The translations under genes and the position numbers were made by a program. A model generated the notes under the pieces. The model was not told where the DNA came from, ran no database searches, and saw only the letters and a list, made by a program, of their open reading frames with translations. Source: an uncultured Actinomycetes bacterium (lineage in GTDB: Bacteria > Actinomycetota > Actinomycetes > S36-B12 > UBA5976). From it: a stretch of 10,445 nucleotides of DNA. Below are positions 6,888 to 10,445 of the stretch, in pieces; within the stretch, counting starts at the first letter, position 1, and every line of letters begins with the position of its first letter. The stretch spans positions 1 to 10,445 of the forward strand of contig CAJBBC010000025.1 of NCBI GenBank assembly GCA_903951185.1, given 5' to 3'.

Positions 6888-6901
6888 TTAAGTAAACGTA
6901 G

Positions 6902-6939
6902 CACAAGCCTTTAAGAAGTATGTAGCTGGTTGGCTTGTG
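6902..6939. other. Inverted repeat between the DUF3043 gene and the riboswitch
   Basis: CACAAGCC (6902-6909) and GGCTTGTG (6932-6939) are perfect inverted arms of 8 bp with a 22-base loop. They lie between the DUF3043 stop and the riboswitch aptamer. No T run follows on either strand, so a standard terminator is not supported. It may be a leader stem of the btu transcript, an operator, or a degenerate 3' stem for the DUF3043 mRNA. I could not find a convincing btu promoter in this stretch. Confidence 0.4.
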
Positions 6940-6969
6940 TCACTTAGGCACTGGACTGGCGAGTCAAAG

Positions 6970-7530
6970 TTATTTCTTTTTAGACTTAACTGGCTTGCCA
7001 CCTGGGCCAATTCGCGGCGGTGGAATTCTAAATTTCCTTATTTGCAAAGCGCGTAGGACTCCATATGAAATTGCGCCTCGACGTTCTGCTTTAGTTGGAA
7101 ATTCTTTTTTCAGTGTGCGAGATAAGAGGAATCCAACAATCGTGGTATCAACGATTACTAGTAGTAATACTGCAGACCACGCAAAAACAACTATGGACTG
7201 TAACTGGGCGTTGTTGACTAAACCAAGCGCCAAAACCAGAAAAGCCACAATAACGAAAACTTCGCCAATTGTGCGACGGGCGTCAATAAAATCTCGCACT
7301 CGAGCTTTAACTGGACCAGCATCACGTGCCGGGAAGTAGCGCGGATCACCGGCGACTAATCCAGCTCGCGCTTCAACCCTGGCTTGACGAGCGCGCTCTT
7401 TACTTGCCTTTCGCGCTTCTTTACTACCTCGAGGTAAGCCAAAACCTTGTTTGCGAGAATTCTCGACATCTTTACGTTTAGGAGTTGGGCGGCCTTTACC
7501 GGAATTAGATTGATTCTGATCGGAGTTCAT
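6970..7530 (-). CDS. DUF3043 family membrane protein, function unknown
   Basis: Actinobacterial membrane protein of unknown role. The start at 7530 gives 186 aa with the family layout. A basic, charged N-terminal region (1-88) carries GKGRPTPKRK (11-20) and later GDPRYFPARDAGPVKARVRD (61-80). Two hydrophobic helices follow at about 89-106 and 111-135, then a basic C-terminal tail ending in SKKK. An open frame reaches 21 codons further upstream, but that would overlap the divergent neighbour's coding sequence, and GKGRPTPKRK is normally close to the N-terminus. AAGGA is only 2 bases from this ATG, too close for a good ribosome binding site, and a TAGCAT box 8 bases upstream suggests a leaderless start. 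The neighbouring glycerate-kinase, HesB and adenosine-kinase genes are the same as those next to Rv2206 in M. tuberculosis (recalled). Confidence 0.88.
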   Translation of the reverse strand: MNSDQNQSNSGKGRPTPKRKDVENSRKQGFGLPRGSKEARKASKERARQARVEARAGLVAGDPRYFPARDAGPVKARVRDFIDARRTIGEVFVIVAFLVLALGLVNNAQLQSIVVFAWSAVLLLVIVDTTIVGFLLSRTLKKEFPTKAERRGAISYGVLRALQIRKFRIPPPRIGPGGKPVKSKKK

Positions 7531-7555
7531 AATCCTTAATGCTAACCTGCCGATT
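7531..7555. promoter_or_regulatory. Compact divergent promoter for the DUF3043 and glycerate-kinase genes
   Basis: Only 25 bases separate the two divergent ATGs. On the plus strand TAACCT (7543-7548) lies 7 bases before the glycerate-kinase ATG. On the minus strand TAGCAT (7544-7539) lies 8 bases before the DUF3043 ATG. Both fit TANNNT -10 boxes with transcription starting at the start codon, and the two boxes overlap by 2 bases. Neither gene has a usable Shine-Dalgarno sequence. The -35 regions would lie inside the opposite coding sequence. Confidence 0.5.
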
Positions 7556-8677
7556 ATGCGCATTTTGGTCAGCCCAGATTGTTTTACGGGCACGATGACT
7601 TCAGCCCAAGCAGCCCAAGCAATTAAATCTGGTTGGCAGTCTCAATTTCCGCATGATGTTATCGATTTGGCTCCACTTTCAGACGGTGGACCAGGATTTG
7701 TCAGCGCAATCGTTTCAGCTCTGGGTGCCCAAGAGATACCTGCGGTAGTCACCGGTCCATTAGGCGAAAAAGTGCCAGCCCAGTTTGCTGCGCTTGGGAA
7801 ACAAGCTTGGATTGAATCAAGTTTGGCCTGCGGTCTGCACTTAATTCCAGCTACTCAACTTAATCCATTGCATACAACAACATTTGGTGTTGGCGAATTA
7901 ATTTTGGCGGCTATGGCTAATGGGGCAACTCAAATAACAATTGGATTAGGCGGCAGTGGCACCAATGATGGTGGTGCTGGCATGTTGGCAGCTCTTGGTG
8001 CAACTGCTGACGTTGATTTAGTTAGCGGTGGATTGGCATTAAAAAATATTTCCGAATTGAAATTAGCTGCAGCATTAACAGCGATTGATGGCGTTGAACT
8101 TATTTGTGCAAGTGACGTAGATAATCCCTTACTGGGACTTCGTGGTGCGACGGCAACTTTTGCTAAACAAAAAGGTGCGGATGATGCCGCAGTAATGCTT
8201 CTCGAGGGAGCTCTCGAAAATTTCGCAGCTGCCGGTGGCCGAAGAAGTGATGGTAAAGATCCGGCTGTTGCAATCGGCTCCGGCGCGGCCGGTGGTTTGG
8301 GCTACGGACTGCTACTTTTGGGCGCAACTCGCTTGGCTGGTATCGAAACTATTATGAACATTGTTGGTTTGGATCAGAAAATTTCGCAAGCAGATTTAGT
8401 CATTACCGGTGAAGGCTGTCTAGACGATCAGAGTTTGAGTGGCAAAGTTGCCGTTGGAGTTGCCAGTCATAGCGCTGCAGTTGGCAAACCGTGTGTGGTG
8501 ATTGCCGGCGAAGTTCGACTTGGTAAGCGTGAATGCTCAGCCGCTGGGATAGATTCGGCTTATTCAATGTCTGAAGTATTCGGCAAAGACCTAGCAATGG
8601 CTGAACCTGAGTCGGTTTTAGCCCAATTAACTAGCCGAGTGGCTAAAACCTGGGGCCGTCGGCCAACCTTGAAATAG
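7556..8677 (+). CDS. Glycerate kinase family protein (type I, actinobacterial subgroup)
   Basis: Member of the GarK/GlxK-type glycerate kinase family, which phosphorylates D-glycerate with ATP in the cytoplasm, normally to 2-phosphoglycerate. It has 373 aa, the usual length. Recognisable blocks are an N-terminal RILVSPDCFTGTMTS (2-16), PLSDGGPGF (40-48), GLGGSGTNDGGAGML (130-144), ASDVDNPLLG (185-194), GSGAAGGLGYGL (241-252) and ITGEGCLDDQSLSGK (283-297). Two well-known positions differ from the enterobacterial enzymes: the DS(F/Y)K block is DCFT, and DGGEGT is DGGPGF. The M. tuberculosis relative Rv2205c shares the GGPGF form as I recall, so this is a subgroup feature. The substrate is therefore less certain than the family. 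The ATG at 7556 fits the family start and has no ribosome binding site. It shares a tiny divergent promoter region with the DUF3043 gene. Confidence 0.9.
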   Translation: MRILVSPDCFTGTMTSAQAAQAIKSGWQSQFPHDVIDLAPLSDGGPGFVSAIVSALGAQEIPAVVTGPLGEKVPAQFAALGKQAWIESSLACGLHLIPATQLNPLHTTTFGVGELILAAMANGATQITIGLGGSGTNDGGAGMLAALGATADVDLVSGGLALKNISELKLAAALTAIDGVELICASDVDNPLLGLRGATATFAKQKGADDAAVMLLEGALENFAAAGGRRSDGKDPAVAIGSGAAGGLGYGLLLLGATRLAGIETIMNIVGLDQKISQADLVITGEGCLDDQSLSGKVAVGVASHSAAVGKPCVVIAGEVRLGKRECSAAGIDSAYSMSEVFGKDLAMAEPESVLAQLTSRVAKTWGRRPTLK

Positions 8678-8678
8678 A

Positions 8679-8690
8679 CATCTGCAGATG
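8679..8690. repeat. Perfect 12-bp palindrome upstream of erpA
   Basis: CATCTGCAGATG is a perfect palindrome 2 bases after the glycerate-kinase stop and about 22 bases upstream of the proposed erpA -10 box. No T run follows, so it is not a terminator. Its position around the -35 region would suit an operator, but a chance 12-mer is possible. Confidence 0.35.
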
Positions 8691-8711
8691 CCGAATAACT
8701 AAGAACTCTTG

Positions 8712-8717
8712 TAAACT
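8712..8717 (+). promoter_or_regulatory. Possible erpA -10 box
   Basis: TAAACT is a good actinobacterial -10 match in the 70-base gap before erpA. It would give a leader of roughly 24 bases containing the AGGAG ribosome binding site at 8739-8743. No clear -35 is visible at the right spacing. Confidence 0.4.
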
Positions 8718-8747
8718 AAGCAGGTACCGAGTTTTATCAGGAGTGTC

Positions 8748-9095
8748 ATGACCACCGAAGTTACTCAAGAATCATCAGTAGTTATAACTGATGTTGCAGC
8801 TAATAAAGTTCGCGCATTATTAGAGCAAGAAGGTCGCGATGATTTAAACCTTCGCATTGCCGTACAACCTGGTGGTTGCTCTGGACTTCGTTACCAATTA
8901 TTTTTCGATGACCGCAACTTAGATGGCGACGTTCGTCAGGAAATTAGTGGCGTGGGCGTAGTGGTTGATCGAATGAGCGTTCCTTACCTAGGTGGAGCGG
9001 TTATTGATTTTGTGGACACTATTGAAAAGCAAGGCTTTACTATCGATAATCCAAATGCCACTGGCTCATGTGCCTGTGGGGATTCTTTCCACTAA
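8748..9095 (+). CDS. erpA: Iron-sulfur cluster insertion protein, ErpA/HesB (A-type carrier)
   Basis: A-type carrier that accepts Fe-S clusters from the assembly scaffold and passes them to target enzymes in the cytoplasm. The 115 aa show the full HesB domain. The three conserved cysteines are Cys44 in PGGCSGLRY (41-49), and Cys108 and Cys110 in GSCACGDSFH near the C-terminus; the usual CGC is CAC here. GFTIDNPNA (96-104) just before the cysteine tail is typical of the ErpA branch. The start is firm: AGGAG lies 4 bases before the ATG. A strong terminator follows, so the gene is probably a single transcription unit. The neighbours, a glycerate kinase before it and adenosine kinase after it, match those of Rv2204c in M. 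tuberculosis (recalled). It could equally be named iscA or sufA by other pipelines. Confidence 0.95.
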   Translation: MTTEVTQESSVVITDVAANKVRALLEQEGRDDLNLRIAVQPGGCSGLRYQLFFDDRNLDGDVRQEISGVGVVVDRMSVPYLGGAVIDFVDTIEKQGFTIDNPNATGSCACGDSFH

Positions 9096-9110
9096 AGAAA
9101 CTTCTACTTC

Positions 9111-9145
9111 AACCCGCAGTCGGTGTTCCGGCTGCGGGTTGTTTT
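9111..9145 (+). terminator. Strong intrinsic terminator after erpA
   Basis: AACCCGCAGTCGG (9111-9123) pairs with CCGGCTGCGGGTT (9128-9140) over 13 bp, including one T-G wobble, around a TGTT loop. GTTTT follows. It lies 16 bases after the erpA stop and isolates erpA from the adenosine kinase gene. Confidence 0.93.
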
Positions 9146-9148
9146 AGT

Positions 9149-9154
9149 TAGAGT
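9149..9154 (+). promoter_or_regulatory. Possible -10 box for a leaderless adenosine kinase mRNA
   Basis: TAGAGT lies 8 bases before the GTG start, just after the erpA terminator, and no Shine-Dalgarno sequence lies between them. The terminator means the kinase gene needs its own promoter, and this is the only reasonable -10 in the 17 bases left. The -35 would have to lie inside the terminator hairpin. Confidence 0.4.
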
Positions 9155-9162
9155 CAGTAATT

Positions 9163-10134
9163 GTGCATATCGGAATTACGGGATCAGTAGCTACTGACCA
9201 TTTAATGACTTTCCCAGGAAAGTTCAATGACTCATTAATGGCAGACCAACTACATAATGTTTCCCTGTCTTTTTTAGTTGACGATTTACAGATTCGCCGA
9301 GGTGGCGTGGCTGCCAATATTTGTTTCAGTATGGGCGTACTTGGACAAAAGCCGATATTGATTGCAGCCGTTGGGCACGATTTTGCCGAATACCGAGAGT
9401 GGCTAGAGCGTGTTGGGGTTAATTGCGATCATGTCCATGTTTCAACCACTGCCCATACCGCACGGTTTATGTGCACAACCGATTTAGAACAGAATCAAAT
9501 CGCATCGTTTTATCCTGGTGCCATGAGCGAGTCTGCTGAAATAAACATTGCGCAGATTGCAAACAAAGTTGGCGGAATTGACTTAGTTCTAATTGGCGCA
9601 GATGATCCAACAGCGATGATTAAGAATGTAACAGCTTGCAAAAAAGATGGAATCGCATTCATCGCAGATCCATCACAACAATTGCCTAGATTAGATAGCG
9701 CGCAGACTATTCAAATAGTTGAAGGTGCCAAATATCTGTTTAATAACGAGTACGAAGCCAAGTTAATTGAAGAAAGAACTGGTTGGTCGGCTAATCAGGT
9801 CCTGGAAAAAGTTGGGGTACGCGTTACCACTCTTGGTAAAAATGGCGTCCACATTCAATCAAAAGAAGGCTTAGATCTAAGGGTTCCAGTAGCCCAAGAG
9901 AAGCAGATTAAAGACCCAACTGGCGTGGGAGATGCATTTCGAGCTGGCTTCATAACTGGTTTAAGTTGGGGACTTGATTTAGAGCGCTGCGCTCAGGTTG
10001 GTGCGCTTTTAGCTACTTATGTTATTGAGACTGTTGGTACCCAGGAATACGAGCTGGAAAAATCAATATTTATTGACCGATTTGAAGCCGCTTATGGTCA
10101 GCAAGCTGCAGCCGAAATCACACCACATCTTTAA
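9163..10134 (+). CDS. adoK: Adenosine kinase (PfkB family, mycobacterial AdoK type)
   Basis: Phosphorylates adenosine to AMP with ATP, purine salvage in the cytoplasm. At 323 aa it follows M. tuberculosis AdoK (Rv2202c, recalled) nearly along its whole length: TGSVATDHLMTFPGKF (6-21), VSLSFLVDDL (33-42), RRGGVAAN (45-52), GVNCDH (85-90), AHTARF (97-102), QIASFYPGAMSE (112-123), IADPSQQLPRL (167-177) and the PfkB signature DPTGVGDAFRAGF (251-263) with catalytic Asp257. This type is a sugar-kinase-like enzyme distinct from eukaryotic adenosine kinase. The start is GTG at 9163; the residue alignment begins there, and no in-frame ATG precedes it. No ribosome binding site is visible. It is isolated by the terminator upstream, and aat starts 23 bases after its stop, so the two may be co-transcribed. 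A generic ribokinase is the alternative, but the match to AdoK is much closer. Confidence 0.93.
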   Translation: MHIGITGSVATDHLMTFPGKFNDSLMADQLHNVSLSFLVDDLQIRRGGVAANICFSMGVLGQKPILIAAVGHDFAEYREWLERVGVNCDHVHVSTTAHTARFMCTTDLEQNQIASFYPGAMSESAEINIAQIANKVGGIDLVLIGADDPTAMIKNVTACKKDGIAFIADPSQQLPRLDSAQTIQIVEGAKYLFNNEYEAKLIEERTGWSANQVLEKVGVRVTTLGKNGVHIQSKEGLDLRVPVAQEKQIKDPTGVGDAFRAGFITGLSWGLDLERCAQVGALLATYVIETVGTQEYELEKSIFIDRFEAAYGQQAAAEITPHL

Positions 10135-10157
10135 ATCAACTTATTGGCTAATTTGCA

Positions 10158-10445
10158 ATGGATGATTTTGATTTCCCAGATTTAGCAAATGCGCCAGCAG
10201 ACCAAGATTTAATTGCCGTAGGTCAATTCGATACAACAGGTGAACCAGTAGCGCTCACTCCTGGCGGAATTTGGCCCAAACTTGTTGTTGATGGAAGTAA
10301 TTGGAATGCACAAGTTATTTTGGCGGCATACCGACGTGGAATTTTCCCTATGCCACTGGACGCCATTGAGAGTCCAAACGTAATTAGTTGGTGGTCACCA
10401 AACCCACGTGGTGTATTAAATCCGGCCAAACTAAGAGTAACCATA
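10158..10445 (+). CDS. aat: Leucyl/phenylalanyl-tRNA-protein transferase, N-terminal part, cut by the window edge
   Basis: Moves Leu or Phe from aminoacyl-tRNA to N-terminal Lys or Arg of proteins, marking them for ClpS/ClpAP-type degradation (N-degron pathway). The 96 visible residues carry the family blocks DLIAVG (17-22), ILAAYRRGIFPM (54-65) and ISWWSPNPRGVL (76-87). About 25 extra residues (24-51) separate DLIAVG from ILAAYRRG, where E. coli Aat has a short link. The family's usual GIFPW is GIFPM here. The ATG at 10158 gives a short acidic lead-in before the first block. There is no clear ribosome binding site; the 23-base gap to the adenosine kinase stop allows co-transcription. The catalytic GNAT-like domain is outside the window, so activity cannot be judged. 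Confidence 0.9.
   Translation, partial: MDDFDFPDLANAPADQDLIAVGQFDTTGEPVALTPGGIWPKLVVDGSNWNAQVILAAYRRGIFPMPLDAIESPNVISWWSPNPRGVLNPAKLRVTI

Noticed and set aside
7531..7593. A 21-codon upstream extension of the DUF3043 gene
   Set aside because: It would overlap the 5' end of the divergent glycerate-kinase gene, and the family's conserved basic block is expected close to the N-terminus.
10223..10444. A minus-strand frame at the right edge
   Set aside because: It is opposite the conserved start of aat and shows no domain.
1..10445. A hidden new defence, phage or biosynthetic system
   Set aside because: Every sizeable gene belongs to a recognised housekeeping or transport family, or to DUF3043, and gene order matches an ordinary actinobacterial core region.

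Overview
The window reads as a piece of a low-to-moderate GC actinobacterial chromosome. The gene content and several protein signatures are actinobacterial: a DUF3043 membrane protein, an adenosine kinase closely resembling mycobacterial AdoK, a dihydrolipoyl dehydrogenase with a CLHRGC redox site, and a glycerate-kinase-like protein of the GGPGF type. Base composition is only modestly GC-rich and intergenic gaps are very short, which points to a streamlined lineage such as the freshwater acI group (Nanopelagicales). That placement is an inference. No gap exceeds 300 bases; the largest (6716-6969) holds a cobalamin riboswitch.

Layout. The left edge (1-1989) carries the 5' part of lpdA and the whole of pepA, both on the minus strand. 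A 49-base divergent gap separates them from gcvT on the plus strand. A bidirectional terminator (3131-3162) separates gcvT from a convergent minus-strand block: an aquaporin (3172-3816) and, upstream of it, a vitamin B12 import operon transcribed btuF-btuC-ATPase (6715 down to 3953). The operon is preceded by a cobalamin riboswitch whose downstream sequence can hide the btuF Shine-Dalgarno site. Further right, the DUF3043 gene (minus) and a glycerate-kinase-like gene (plus) diverge from a 25-base gap. Then come, all on the plus strand, an ErpA/HesB Fe-S carrier with its own promoter and a strong terminator, adenosine kinase with a GTG start, and the 5' part of aat (leucyl/phenylalanyl-tRNA-protein transferase).

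How the genes relate. LpdA and GcvT can both serve the glycine cleavage system, with LpdA also serving 2-oxoacid dehydrogenases. BtuF, BtuC and the ATPase form one ABC importer under corrinoid feedback control. The remaining genes are housekeeping. The order DUF3043, glycerate kinase, HesB and adenosine kinase, with gcvT and a leucyl aminopeptidase beyond, matches the Mycobacterium tuberculosis Rv2202c-Rv2213 neighbourhood as I remember it. There cobT and cobS lie between the DUF3043 gene and gcvT; here a B12 importer occupies that interval.

I found no CRISPR array, tRNA, rRNA, insertion sequence, phage gene or defence module, and no convincing new multigene system. The most interesting points are the riboswitch and its layout, the B12 importer in the cobT/cobS position, the aquaporin's TIP-like pore residues, and several genes that look leaderless.
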